Positions 25,209 to 34,992 of a stretch of 64,000 nt of DNA are shown here, in pieces. Made by a program: the position numbers and the translations under genes. Each line of letters starts with the position of its first letter. The first letter of the stretch is position 1. This stretch comes from Phycisphaerae bacterium (GTDB taxonomy: Bacteria; Planctomycetota; Phycisphaerae; UBA1845; UTPLA1), in contig DATEMU010000007.1 of NCBI GenBank assembly GCA_035275405.1, positions 395,280 through 459,279 on the forward strand, written 5' to 3'. The notes beneath the pieces were generated by a model. The model ran no database searches and was not told where the DNA came from. It worked only from the letters and a program-made list of their open reading frames with translations.

Positions 25209-28200
25209 AGTGGGTTCGAGAGGCGACGCTTTTCGACCTGTCTCCAACTTCGACTGAAACGCCGCATCCGACGCCAAAGGCCGATCCGCAAACCCCGGCA
25301 ACAGAACCGGCCGAACGTCTGGCGCCGGTGCAGATAGCAAGCGGCGAGAAGGAGAAGGCCCGCGACCTGATCGCGGCAATCCGAACGCTTCAGACCGTCG
25401 AGCGGGAAGCGCGGCCCGCCACGCCCGACGAAAAAAACGGGATGGCGCGGTTCGCCGGCTTCGGTCCCGTGGCGCTGTCGATATTCCCCGACCCTCTGAA
25501 GGGCCGCTACAAGGATGCCGGCTGGGAAAAACTCGGCAATGAACTGAAAACGCTGCTGACGCCTTCTGAGTACGACAGTGCAAAGCGGACGACATTCAAC
25601 GCCTTCTACACATCCCCGATCGTCATCGGCGCTATTCATGACGCCATCACGCGGCTCGGAGCGCCGCAGGACGGGCTGATCCTCGAACCCGGCTGCGGCA
25701 TCGGCAACTTCATTGGCCAGGGGAGCAGCCGCCATCGCTTCATCGGCGTCGAGCTGGACTCGATCTCCGGGCGCATCGCCAGGGCGCTGCATCCCGATCA
25801 GGACATCCGCATCGAGAGCTTCCGCGACACGAAGCTGCCGGACGGAATCGACGCCGTCGTCGGCAACGTGCCGTTCGCCGACCTGCGTCTCGATTACCAG
25901 GGACAGAAGCTCGCGCTGCACGATTACTTCCTCGCCAAATCCGTCGATGCGCTGAAGCCAGGCGGCGTCATGGCGATGGTCACGTCGCACTTCACCCTCG
26001 ACAAGCAGAACGCTGCCGTCCGCGAGTATCTCGCCTCCAAGGCCGACTTCGTCGGGGCGATACGCCTGCCGTCCGACGCCTTCAAGCGTGAAGGTACGGC
26101 GGTCGTTACCGACATCATCTTTCTGCGCAAACGCGCTCCCGGCGAGCCGGAACATCACGCGGATACCGACTGGCTTCGCGTCGCCCCGCTTGCAATCGAA
26201 GGCGTCGAAGTTCCGGTCAATCGCTACTTCCTCAATCACCCGGAAATGGTGCTCGGTCGGTGGAGCCGCAAGGACACGCTCTACGGTGGAGAAGGCTACA
26301 GCCTCCAGGGCGACGGAGATCTGTCCGCGAAACTGAAGGATGCAATCGGCCGACTGCCGGAGTTCTCGCCGGCACAGTCAACCAGGGCAGCCGGGACGGA
26401 CGCGCCGGCATTCACGCCGCCGCCGCTCGAAAAGCACGTCGGCGAGGGGAGCTTCTTCGTCGGAAAGAACCAGGGCATCCATCAGCTGATAAGCGGTAAG
26501 CCGGTGCCGGTGGTGTACGGCGGCACCGCGCTCAAGGCCGACGGGACGATGACCGGCAGACGGATGGCCGGGCTGATCGGACTGCGCGACTGTGCCCGCC
26601 GCGTGCTGCAATCGCAGAATGAAGACTGGCCGTGCGAACACCGCGACGAGGCGCGGCGCGACTTGAACCGCGTGTATGACCGGTTCGTCCGAGCCTACGG
26701 CCCGATCAACAAGACCAGCTTCAGTGAAACCAAAGACGGCAGCGTCGTCCGCCGCCGGCCCAACCTGGTCAAGTTTATCGAAGACCCCGATGCCATGCTG
26801 GTGATGTCCCTCGAAGACTACGACGAGGTGACGGAGAAAGCGGCGAAGGCCGCGATCATGAGCCGGGACGTGGTCGGCCGGACGCCGCCCGTCACCGTGG
26901 TCCGAAGCGCCGAGGAAGGACTGCTCGTGGCCTTGAATCAGAAGGGCAGGGTGGACCTGCCGGTTATCGCCGAACTGTACGGCAAGCCCGAGAAGTCGGT
27001 CATCGCCGAACTGGGCGACCTGATCTACCAAGACCCCGAATCGAAGGAGTGGAAGACGGCGGACGATTACCTCTCCGGCAACGTCCGCGCCAGGCTCGCC
27101 CGCGCCGAGAAGGCCGGCCCGAAATACGCCCGCAACGCCGAGGCCCTGCGCCGGGTGCAACCCGAGGACGTGCTGCCCGGCGATATCGACGCCAATCTCG
27201 GCGCGCCGTGGATTCCCGCATCCGACGTGCAACGCTTTGCCGCCGAGCTGTTCCAGGTTCCGCCCGAGGCCGTACCGGTTTCCCATCTGGAAAAGGACGC
27301 AGTGTGGAGCCTCGACGCCGGCTACGCAGCCAGGCAATCGGTCGCCGCGACTTCCGATTACGGCACCGCCCGCGCCAACGGCACGACGCTGCTCGAACTG
27401 GCGCTCAACATGAAGTCGCCGGTCATTTACGACGTGATCGACCGCGGCGACAAGGAAGAGCGTGTCGTCAACCAGGAGGAGACGCTCGCCGCCAAGGAAA
27501 AGCAGAAGCTCATCAAGGAGCGGTTCCGCGCATGGGTCTTCACCGACCCTGAGCGCACGGAGCGCCTCGTCCGCATCTACAACGACACCTACAACAACCT
27601 CCGTCCCCGCATATTCGATGGATCGCACCTCGACTTCCCCGGCATGAACCAAACCGTGAAGCTCCGGCCGCATCAGACGGCCGCCGTGTGGCGCGGCATG
27701 AGCGCCGGCAACACGCTGCTGGCGCACTGCGTCGGCGCCGGCAAGACGTTTACGATGGCGGCGACCGGCATGAAGATGAAGCAGGCCGGACTCATCAAGA
27801 AGCCGATGTACGTGGTGCCCAATCACCTGCTGGAGCAATTCGCTCGTGAATTCATGCAGTTGTATCCCAACGCGAAACTGTTGGTCGCCAGCAAGGAGGA
27901 CCTCTCGCGCGACCGCCGCAAACTGCTGACCGCCAAGATCGCCAGCGGCAACTGGGACGGCATCCTCGTCACGCATTCCTCGTTCGAGCGGATCGGCATG
28001 TCCCGCAAATACCAGGAGAGATTCCTGACCGAGCAGATCGCCGAGTATGACGACCTGCTGCTGGAGCACGCCGGCGCGAAAGGATCGAACCGGAACATCA
28101 TCAAGCAGATCGAGAAACAGAAGGCCGCGAGGGCGGAACGGCTCAAGAACCTGCTCGCCGAGGAGAAGAAAGACGACGGTCTCGTATTCGACGAGCTCGG

Positions 28201-30316
28201 CGTCGATCACGTGTTCATTGACGAAGCGCACTATTTCAAGAATCTGGAGACGCCGACCAAGATGGACCGCGTCGCCGGCATTCAGACCGGCGGCAGCGAA
28301 CGCGCCTTCGACGTGTTCATGAAAGCCAACTACCTGGGCGAGCAGCACGCCGGCCACGGCGTCACGTTCGCCACCGGCACGCCCGTGTCAAACACGATGG
28401 TCGAGATGTACACGATGCAGCGGTTCCTCGATCCGGCCGGACTCAGGAGCCGCGGCCTCGAACACTTCGACGCCTGGGCGGCGACCTTCGGCGAAGTCAT
28501 CGACACGATGGAGATTTCGCCCGACGGGGCATCGCTCCGCCCGCGCAGCCGCTTTGCGAAATTCACCAACCTCCCGGAATTGCAGCAGATGTTCCGGGCA
28601 TTCTCCGACGTGCAGACGGCCGAAATGCTCAAACTCCCGACGCCGAGGCTGGAGACGGGAAAGGCGATCATCGTCGCATGTCCGATGTCCGCCGAGCAGC
28701 ACGCGCTGCAGGACGAGTTGGTCAAACGCTACGAACGCCTGCGAAAGGAAAAGGTGGACCCGCGCGAGGACAACGCGCTCAACATCACGACCGACGGCCG
28801 CAAGCTCGCCACCGACGCACGATTGCTTTCCGCTGCCGTGGCCGATTTCCCCGGCTCGAAGGTGAACCGCCTGGTCGAGAACGTCCATACCATCTGGGAG
28901 CGCACCGCCGCAAAGCGCGGCACACAGATGATCTTCTGCGACATGGGCGTCCATAAGACCCCGTGGGGCTATTCCGCCTACAACGACGTGACCGAGAAAC
29001 TCGTCAAGGCCGGCATACCCCGTTCACAGATTGCCGCCATCGGCGAAGCCGATTCCGATGCCAAGAAACAGGCGCTCTTCGAAAAGGTCCGCAACGGCTC
29101 GGTGCGCGTCCTGATCGGCAGCACGCAGAAGATGGGCACGGGCACGAACGTGCAGCAGCGATTGACTGCCCTGCATCACCTCGACGCCCCATGGAAGCCG
29201 GCGGAAGTTGAGCAGAGAGAAGGCCGCATACTTCGCCAGGGCAACACGAACGAGGAAGTCGCCGTCTATCGCTACGTCACCGAAGGATCGTTCGACGCCT
29301 ACATGTGGCAGGCCCTTGAAACCAAGGCACGATTCATCGGCCAGGTCATCACTGGCGACAACGCCGCCCGCCGCGCCGAGGATGTCGGCGGCCAGGAACT
29401 GTCCTACGCCGAGGTCAAGGCCATTGCCTCCGGCAACCCGGCGGTGCTGACGCTCGCCGAGGCCGACGCTGAATTGCAGCGGCTGGCATTGCTCAAGAAA
29501 AACCACGTCGATGAGCAGTACGTTGCCCGCCGCAGCGTGAAGGACCTGCCCGAGAAAATCACCCGGCTGAATAACCGGTTGTCCAGTTTGACGGCCGATC
29601 AAACGAGAGTGACTGCGCACGCGCGCGACCCGGTCACGATCTACAGGCGAGAATATGCGAAGGACGAGGCCGTCGCCGCGCTCGGCGCTCAACTGGACAG
29701 GCTGCCGCGCGACGTGCGAGAAGAGCAGCGATTCCCGATCGGCACGTATCGCGGCATGCGCTTCGGACTCGTGCTGCATCGGGACTTCCCGCCCGATGCG
29801 TACATTGAAGGGGAGACAACGCGCTACGACCGACTCATTCGCGGCAGCCACGGCCCGCGCGCTGTACTTAACGCGCTGGAGCGGCTGTGCAACGCCTACG
29901 GCAACGAGATTGCCGGTGTGAAGCAGGACCATTCAATCGCCGAGTCGCAGCTCCGCGACTATCAGGCACGCATCGGAAAGCCGTTTGCACACGAGAAATA
30001 CCAGGCCGAACTGACCGCGCTCCGCGACCAGCTCAAGGCGTCCCTCGCAGGGATCGCCGCGGAACCGGGGACAGCCGCGCCCCCGTCCGCCGCCGAGATT
30101 GCCGAGAAAATCCAGATGCTTACCGATTCGAACAACGTTGAAGCCGCGCCGGAGCGCACCGGCCTTCGCCGGTTCGATGCCGAGGAACCCGTCACCGCCC
30201 GCATCCGCCGCCGCCATGCAGCGGACGCGACCGCGATTGCGGATGAGAAGTCGCACAGCACGTTCCAGGGCAGACTCCACACGCCGAAGGCGAATGCCCC
30301 TTCAATCGGGTTTTGA
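25205..30316 (+). CDS. Giant N6-adenine methylase-SNF2 helicase fusion
   Basis: About 1,700 residues. The N-terminal third holds a methylase: motif I LEPGCGIGNF (about 160) and a catalytic motif GNVPFAD (about 220), a variant of NPPF. The rest is an SF2/SNF2-type helicase with CVGAGKTFT (about 842), FIDEAHYFKN (about 1005) and EQREGRILRQGN (about 1336). Proteins of this architecture are carried by conjugative plasmids and integrative elements, where they are thought to guard or modify the DNA. The start is uncertain: the frame has no ATG between 24815 and 25442. I use the CTG at 25205 that overlaps the previous stop; a GTG at 25328 is the alternative. Confidence 0.85.
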   Translation: MKWVREATLFDLSPTSTETPHPTPKADPQTPATEPAERLAPVQIASGEKEKARDLIAAIRTLQTVEREARPATPDEKNGMARFAGFGPVALSIFPDPLKGRYKDAGWEKLGNELKTLLTPSEYDSAKRTTFNAFYTSPIVIGAIHDAITRLGAPQDGLILEPGCGIGNFIGQGSSRHRFIGVELDSISGRIARALHPDQDIRIESFRDTKLPDGIDAVVGNVPFADLRLDYQGQKLALHDYFLAKSVDALKPGGVMAMVTSHFTLDKQNAAVREYLASKADFVGAIRLPSDAFKREGTAVVTDIIFLRKRAPGEPEHHADTDWLRVAPLAIEGVEVPVNRYFLNHPEMVLGRWSRKDTLYGGEGYSLQGDGDLSAKLKDAIGRLPEFSPAQSTRAAGTDAPAFTPPPLEKHVGEGSFFVGKNQGIHQLISGKPVPVVYGGTALKADGTMTGRRMAGLIGLRDCARRVLQSQNEDWPCEHRDEARRDLNRVYDRFVRAYGPINKTSFSETKDGSVVRRRPNLVKFIEDPDAMLVMSLEDYDEVTEKAAKAAIMSRDVVGRTPPVTVVRSAEEGLLVALNQKGRVDLPVIAELYGKPEKSVIAELGDLIYQDPESKEWKTADDYLSGNVRARLARAEKAGPKYARNAEALRRVQPEDVLPGDIDANLGAPWIPASDVQRFAAELFQVPPEAVPVSHLEKDAVWSLDAGYAARQSVAATSDYGTARANGTTLLELALNMKSPVIYDVIDRGDKEERVVNQEETLAAKEKQKLIKERFRAWVFTDPERTERLVRIYNDTYNNLRPRIFDGSHLDFPGMNQTVKLRPHQTAAVWRGMSAGNTLLAHCVGAGKTFTMAATGMKMKQAGLIKKPMYVVPNHLLEQFAREFMQLYPNAKLLVASKEDLSRDRRKLLTAKIASGNWDGILVTHSSFERIGMSRKYQERFLTEQIAEYDDLLLEHAGAKGSNRNIIKQIEKQKAARAERLKNLLAEEKKDDGLVFDELGVDHVFIDEAHYFKNLETPTKMDRVAGIQTGGSERAFDVFMKANYLGEQHAGHGVTFATGTPVSNTMVEMYTMQRFLDPAGLRSRGLEHFDAWAATFGEVIDTMEISPDGASLRPRSRFAKFTNLPELQQMFRAFSDVQTAEMLKLPTPRLETGKAIIVACPMSAEQHALQDELVKRYERLRKEKVDPREDNALNITTDGRKLATDARLLSAAVADFPGSKVNRLVENVHTIWERTAAKRGTQMIFCDMGVHKTPWGYSAYNDVTEKLVKAGIPRSQIAAIGEADSDAKKQALFEKVRNGSVRVLIGSTQKMGTGTNVQQRLTALHHLDAPWKPAEVEQREGRILRQGNTNEEVAVYRYVTEGSFDAYMWQALETKARFIGQVITGDNAARRAEDVGGQELSYAEVKAIASGNPAVLTLAEADAELQRLALLKKNHVDEQYVARRSVKDLPEKITRLNNRLSSLTADQTRVTAHARDPVTIYRREYAKDEAVAALGAQLDRLPRDVREEQRFPIGTYRGMRFGLVLHRDFPPDAYIEGETTRYDRLIRGSHGPRAVLNALERLCNAYGNEIAGVKQDHSIAESQLRDYQARIGKPFAHEKYQAELTALRDQLKASLAGIAAEPGTAAPPSAAEIAEKIQMLTDSNNVEAAPERTGLRRFDAEEPVTARIRRRHAADATAIADEKSHSTFQGRLHTPKANAPSIGF

Positions 30317-30371
30317 GGCCTCAAGGAAGCGTGAAACACCGGTTGATGGGGAGAGAACCCACCAGACCATT

Positions 30372-30395
30372 TTCATTCGCAATAGGAAGCCCGTA
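30372..30395 (+). repeat. 24 bp direct repeat, copy 2
   Basis: Exact second copy of the 24-mer at 24612, 55 bases after the giant gene ends. The surrounding bases (accAGAcc before, TAG/CAG after) are also similar, so the true repeat is somewhat longer and imperfect. Confidence 0.8.
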
Positions 30396-30473
30396 TAGGC
30401 GGAGAAGCTATGTTCAGCGTGCCAAGGAGCATGAATCCATTTTCGATGCCTTCCTGAGCCATCCTATTCAAAA

Positions 30474-32528
30474 TCAGGGATTCAATAGCCCCTGCACGAA
30501 GCCCTCGATGTCGCCAACGTCAATGATTCCGTTTGAAGAAAAGTCGGCGTAGTAGAGGTCACTTGGCGTGCTCGAGCCCGCGAACAGTGCGGCTACAAAG
30601 GGCGAAATATCAAGACCATCGACTTCACCGTTGCCATCCATGTCCCCGTCCGGGAGGTGCAACGGAAACGTCCATGTGTCGCTGGAATTCCCGCCTGTCC
30701 ACCCGCCGAAGGCGATTGTATTCAGCCGAGTACTGTCGTAAGCCATAACGTGCCCATTGCGAGCGCGAGGCGCTTCGCTGGACGAGACATTTGTCCAGAT
30801 GATGCCGTCCCACTCCCACGTGTCGGACAGCAGACCGGAAGCTCCGACTCCTCCGAATAGCCTTGTGCCTTCTCGAAAAGCGTCATAAACCATCGCTTGG
30901 CGAGAGCGAGCGGAGGGGCTAATCGCGGGGCCGCGCAGTATCCAATTGGTTCCGTCCCACTCCCAGGTATCGCCAAAGTATGTTGCAGCCTCGCCTCCAA
31001 ACAGCACTGTGACGCCGCGAGCACTATCGAAGGCAAGGCTGTGCCCCCCTCTGGAAGGAGGCTTGTTCGCAGGGCTTCGCTGTGTCCACGTCGTGCCGTT
31101 CCATTCCCAGGTGTCGTCAAGTACTGGGCTCCCATTCCCGCCGCCACCAAAAAGCACGGTAACGTTTCTTGCTGAATCGAATGCCATCGCATGAAGCCAT
31201 CTCGCGGACGGCTTCACCGCGGGAGTTCGCAGCGTCCAGTTTGTTCCGTTCCACTCCCATGTTTCGTTATTCCCGCCTCCAATCCCTCCACCTCCGAAGA
31301 GCACAACGACATTCCGGGCGCTGTCAAAGGCCATCGCTGACCATCGGCGCGCGGATGGACTCGCAGCGGGAACGCGAAGAGTCCATATGCGCCCATCCCA
31401 TTCCCATGTATCCGAGAATATGACACCGGTATTGATGTTGTAGCCGCCGAAAAGCACACCGCGCCCGCGGGCGTCATCGTAGGCCATCGAGTGCTGCGAC
31501 CGTGCCGGGGGTGCATCCGGCACTCTGAGCGCCCAATCGCTGCCGTTCCATTCCCAGGTGTCGGACAGCATGATGTGCACGGTGAACTGAATGTCTTTGT
31601 ACCCGCCGAAAAGAACCCCGGCGCCGCGCGACGAGTCAAACGCCATCGCGCCATAGCCTCTTGCGACCGGAAGCGTGGACGGATTGCGCATCGTCCATGT
31701 CGAGCCGTTCCACTCCCAGGCTTCATTCAGATATCCCGCGCTGTTCCTGCCCGCGACAACCGTCGTGACGTTGCGGACGCTATCGAAGATCATCGCATGG
31801 AACGCTCTTCCCGGAGGACTGTTCGGCGGGAAGCGCTGCGTCCATGTGCTTCCGTTCCACTCCCACGTATCCCCGAAATACGACGATGTGCCGGGATCAA
31901 GCCCGCCATACATGACGGAGACGTTTCGCGTCGGATCAAAGACCAGTGCGTGATTTGTCCGAGCCGGCGGATTCGTCGCAGGAGCGCGCTGCGACCATGC
32001 GGTTCCGTCCCACTCCCATGTGTCGTTCAGCGCGGAGGAGAATGTCCCGCCGCCATGCAGGACCGTCACGCCGCGGGCGAGATCGAAACTCATCGCATGG
32101 TTGGCGCGTGCCGACGGATTGCTCGCGGAATTTCGCTGCGTCCACGTCGAGCCATTCCATTCCCAGGTGTCGCCGAAGTAGCCGGCGCCGCCCTGACGCC
32201 CGCCACACAGCACGACAACGCCCCGCGCGGAGTCGTAAGCCATCGCGTGATATGCGCGTTCGGGAGGACTCGAAGCCGGATGAAGCTCGGTCCACCGGCT
32301 GCCGTTCCATTCCCAGGTGTCGTGCAAATATCCGATGGTCCCAAGCCCGTCGGTTGTGAACCCGCCAAACAGGATCGTGACGCCGCGAGCGCTGTCATAG
32401 GCCAGCGCGCAGCCTTCGCGGCGGACGGGCATTCTCTGGACCCAGTCCCCTTGCTGAGCGAGCGAGAGAGACGGAGCGATGGTTGAAGCGATCAGGACGC
32501 CAAGGAGGCTCAAGCCGGGTTTATTCAT
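30474..32528 (-). CDS. Secreted Kelch-repeat protein with dockerin-like C-terminus
   Basis: 684 residues from the ATG at 32528. A signal peptide opens it (LSLLGVLIASTIAPSLSLAQ). Eleven or so repeats of about 50 residues follow, each with DTWEWNGSxWT and MAFDSARxVTVLFGG, the Kelch beta-propeller pattern, enough for one or two propellers. The end has two acidic loops (DGDMDGNGEVDGLDISPF and FSSNGIIDVGDIEGF) like dockerin type I calcium repeats, common at the C-termini of planctomycete exported proteins. It is cargo, probably on the cell surface; its ligand is unknown. Confidence 0.85.
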   Translation of the reverse strand: MNKPGLSLLGVLIASTIAPSLSLAQQGDWVQRMPVRREGCALAYDSARGVTILFGGFTTDGLGTIGYLHDTWEWNGSRWTELHPASSPPERAYHAMAYDSARGVVVLCGGRQGGAGYFGDTWEWNGSTWTQRNSASNPSARANHAMSFDLARGVTVLHGGGTFSSALNDTWEWDGTAWSQRAPATNPPARTNHALVFDPTRNVSVMYGGLDPGTSSYFGDTWEWNGSTWTQRFPPNSPPGRAFHAMIFDSVRNVTTVVAGRNSAGYLNEAWEWNGSTWTMRNPSTLPVARGYGAMAFDSSRGAGVLFGGYKDIQFTVHIMLSDTWEWNGSDWALRVPDAPPARSQHSMAYDDARGRGVLFGGYNINTGVIFSDTWEWDGRIWTLRVPAASPSARRWSAMAFDSARNVVVLFGGGGIGGGNNETWEWNGTNWTLRTPAVKPSARWLHAMAFDSARNVTVLFGGGGNGSPVLDDTWEWNGTTWTQRSPANKPPSRGGHSLAFDSARGVTVLFGGEAATYFGDTWEWDGTNWILRGPAISPSARSRQAMVYDAFREGTRLFGGVGASGLLSDTWEWDGIIWTNVSSSEAPRARNGHVMAYDSTRLNTIAFGGWTGGNSSDTWTFPLHLPDGDMDGNGEVDGLDISPFVAALFAGSSTPSDLYYADFSSNGIIDVGDIEGFVQGLLNP

Positions 32529-32621
32529 GGGGAGACCCTTCGTCAGCGTGCCGCGGGGCCGAAGGAGGCCGTTTCCCATCACCGGAATCATCGACCGGAC
32601 CCGAAAGCACAGGCCTGTATT

Positions 32622-32635
32622 CCAACTATAGTTGG
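32622..32635. promoter_or_regulatory. Operator palindrome CCAACTATAGTTGG
   Basis: A perfect 14-base palindrome in the divergent gap between the Kelch gene and the XRE regulator, 37 bases before the regulator's GTG start. It contains TATAGT, so binding would block a promoter. Probably the regulator's own operator. Confidence 0.6.
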
Positions 32636-32671
32636 CAGACCGCCCCGGATGCAAGTCGTAGCCTTTACAAT

Positions 32672-32884
32672 GTGCTAGGCGATGAATTACGCAAGGAACG
32701 GCTGAAGGCGAAACTGACGCAGGAAGAGCTTGCCGCCAGGGCCAAGGTCTCGCGCAACTACGTGAGCCTGCTGGAGTTGAACGAGAAGTCGCCAACGGTC
32801 CAGATGCTCTTCCGGCTCTGCCGCGTCCTCAGCGTCCGGCCGTCCGCCCTGATCGCCCGCGTCGAGCCGCGCGACGGGTTGTAG
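32672..32884 (+). CDS. XRE-family HTH regulator
   Basis: 70 residues from the GTG at 32672. The whole protein is one helix-turn-helix: LTQEELAARAKVSRNYVSLL followed by EKSPTVQMLFRLCRVL. There is no effector domain, so it resembles small plasmid or restriction controllers (C-protein-like). It may control the divergent Kelch gene or downstream cargo. Confidence 0.85.
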   Translation: MLGDELRKERLKAKLTQEELAARAKVSRNYVSLLELNEKSPTVQMLFRLCRVLSVRPSALIARVEPRDGL

Positions 32885-33549
32885 CGGCCCCGTTTCCGCG
32901 CTTGCCGGAACCCGCCACCTATTTCCAGCAGGCAATTTTTTAGAAGTGATCGCCGATTCGACCCAGTCGGATTTTTGGACTGACGCCGCGCAAATGGGGC
33001 CGACTCCGGCGAAATGGTCGGTCGGGGTGATGCCCTGATGTGGCGCCTGCTTCGTCTTTTCACTAAGCGGTGCGGGCAGAATTCAACAGCCCCCGCGCTT
33101 TGCTGACGGGGCATTTCGCAAAACAATCTCCCGTGATAATCTTGGGTTTCCAGCATCCTTGCCTCCGGGTCAGGGATCGGCACCTGCCGCATCGACCCGG
33201 CAGAGCTCGCAGTTTGGTGCGGGGTGGCGGTGGCCACCCAAGGGAGGAAACCCGCAATCTGGCTTAACGCTGACGAAGCAGGGCAAAGGATCGCAATGGA
33301 CCGTCCGCTCGCATCATCATCACCATCAGAACAATAGCGATTGGAACGCCCGCATCGCACTACATGCAGGGAATCAACATCGTTCTAAGGGCAGTCATGA
33401 CTTGCGGTTAGGGCATCAGCAACGTACGCTGCACGGGGAGCAGCGAACGCCTTTGGGCGGCAGCAGAAGGGCTCGCTTGGGACGCTGCTATGATGATCAA
33501 GGCCGGTCTTGGGACATTGCAGGGACTCATCGTCGGAGATCGTAATTCC
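32885..33549. other. 665-base gap, no supported gene
   Basis: No frame has both a start with ribosome site and protein-like composition. One forward frame around 33165-33340 reads GTCRIDPAELAVWCGVAVA and PAIWLNADEAGQRIAMD before a stop, which looks like a decayed gene fragment, but I cannot name it. A GGAG site precedes the next gene. Confidence 0.4.
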
Positions 33550-34290
33550 ATGGAAAGCGATAGTGAAAACTGCCTTCGGCGCGGCAAGCTAGTGGTATTC
33601 GAAGGCATTGACGCTTCGGGCAAGTCAACGCAGGTCAAGATGCTGTTGCGCGCACTGAACTCCCGAACCACTCCGCATGACTTCTTCAGCTTTCCTCGGA
33701 CCGACGAACGCGGCTACGGCGAGGCGATAGCAATGTTCCTGCGCGGCGAATTCGGTACCGTCGAATCCGTGCATCCATATTTGATCGCCGCGCTTTTTGC
33801 CGGCGACCGGCTTGAAGCCAAACGACACATTGATCGCTCGTTGGCTTTTGGAAAGCTCGTCGTTATCGATAGGTACGTGTACTCGAATCTTGCGTTCCAA
33901 GCCGCGAAGCTCCGCGACCCGACTGCAAGGGATCGATTTCGGGAGTGGATTTCGTACATTGAGTGGGAGTGTAACAAGCTTCCAGTTCCCGACCTAACAG
34001 TCTTCTTCGACGTTCCATTCGAGTTTGTGCGTCGAAATCTCGATGCTCGGCGAGGCGAAGATCGTTCGTACTTAAACGGCATGACAGATATACACGAATC
34101 TGCCACTGATCTGCAAGCCATGGTGGCAGCGGAGTACCACACTCTTAGCGTTCGCGAAAAGGCATTTTGTACCATAACTTGCATGGGGGCAAACGGCGCA
34201 ATGCGCAGCCCAGCAGAGATTCACCAAGATGTGCTTACGTTACTGATCGATTCACAGATTCTCAAAACACAGGCCGAATCATGCCTCTGA
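33550..34290 (+). CDS. Thymidylate kinase-like P-loop kinase
   Basis: 246 residues from the ATG at 33550 (GGAG upstream; an earlier ATG at 33490 adds 20 unconvincing residues). Typical features of dTMP kinase are present: LVVFEGIDASGKSTQ (P-loop), FPRTDERGYG, VVIDRYVYSNLAFQ (DRY motif), LPVPDLTVFFDVPFE and a lid rich in Arg/Glu. It is about 35 residues longer than housekeeping Tmk at the C-terminus. The last codons overlap the next gene by ten bases. Beside a thymidine-phosphorylase-like gene it suggests a thymidine-nucleotide module. Confidence 0.85.
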   Translation: MESDSENCLRRGKLVVFEGIDASGKSTQVKMLLRALNSRTTPHDFFSFPRTDERGYGEAIAMFLRGEFGTVESVHPYLIAALFAGDRLEAKRHIDRSLAFGKLVVIDRYVYSNLAFQAAKLRDPTARDRFREWISYIEWECNKLPVPDLTVFFDVPFEFVRRNLDARRGEDRSYLNGMTDIHESATDLQAMVAAEYHTLSVREKAFCTITCMGANGAMRSPAEIHQDVLTLLIDSQILKTQAESCL

Positions 34291-34991
34291 GCAGACATTT
34301 AGTGTTTGGCTTAATCGTGATCGTAATTCTTGCAGCGGGAACCATTTTCGTTCTGCTTGGCGGTCAGGTTAAGCCCGCGATCGGAACATCGTTGCTTGCC
34401 AGCGGATTTGTTGGGTTCCTCGAGCTAGTTTATCGATATGTCGTGCGCGAGGACACTCGCCGAACCGACGCTATGACCGCGGCTGGTCTTTTTTCTATCT
34501 TCGATCACCGCGACCTTGATCGTTACCACACGCTCATGCACGAGCGATGGCAAAGGCTTGACATCTTGGGATACTCCTTGAGAAACTTCTATGAGAGTTT
34601 TGGACAGACGCTCCTTGATCGCGCGCAGGCAGATAGCAAAATCTGCGTACGAATTCTAGTTGTAAACCCAGCCACCGCACAATCGAAAGCCAAGGAAGCA
34701 GCGGAAGGCCACGCAGCTGGTACCTTTGCGACGGCAATCGAAGCGATGAAAGTGAAATACAATAAGGTCGCCAACATTGAAATCCGCCTACTGGAAGAGG
34801 ATTTTACAACCATGGTCTTCCGCATTGACGATGTGATGTTTGTCGGGCCGCAGTTTCAATCCCTTCCAAGTAAAGCCACACCGACGTTTGAGATGCAAAA
34901 GGGAAAGAATGCATGGCTTTTTCACGCGTATGAGCGAGAATTCGATGCACTGTGGAACCCGCGCGTCTTGCATGAGAAGAGAGGAGCCTGA
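34281..34991 (+). CDS. Membrane-anchored PLD-like (DUF5919-type) protein
   Basis: 236 residues. Two N-terminal membrane helices (LVFGLIVIVILAAGTIFVLL and IGTSLLASGFVGFLELVY) are followed by a soluble domain: LDILGYSLRNFYESFG, CVRILVVNPATAQS, then TTMVFRIDDVMFVGPQ and WLFHAYEREFDALW. This pattern resembles the phospholipase-D-like fold of DUF5919, but no intact HxKxxxxD motif is visible, so it may sense rather than cut. Overlap with the kinase gene means the two are co-translated. As a two-helix membrane protein it is the natural candidate effector of this module. Confidence 0.7.
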   Translation: MPLSRHLVFGLIVIVILAAGTIFVLLGGQVKPAIGTSLLASGFVGFLELVYRYVVREDTRRTDAMTAAGLFSIFDHRDLDRYHTLMHERWQRLDILGYSLRNFYESFGQTLLDRAQADSKICVRILVVNPATAQSKAKEAAEGHAAGTFATAIEAMKVKYNKVANIEIRLLEEDFTTMVFRIDDVMFVGPQFQSLPSKATPTFEMQKGKNAWLFHAYEREFDALWNPRVLHEKRGA

Positions 34992-34992
34992 A

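Noticed and set aside
26378..28357. Long reverse-strand open frame (659 codons) inside the giant methylase-helicase gene
   Set aside because: It is antisense to clear helicase and methylase motifs and has the His/Arg/Val-rich composition of a shadow frame in GC-rich DNA.
33159..33545. Forward frame of 128 codons before the thymidylate-kinase-like gene
   Set aside because: Low-complexity His/Gln/Arg composition and no ribosome site; it overlaps the kinase start in another frame.
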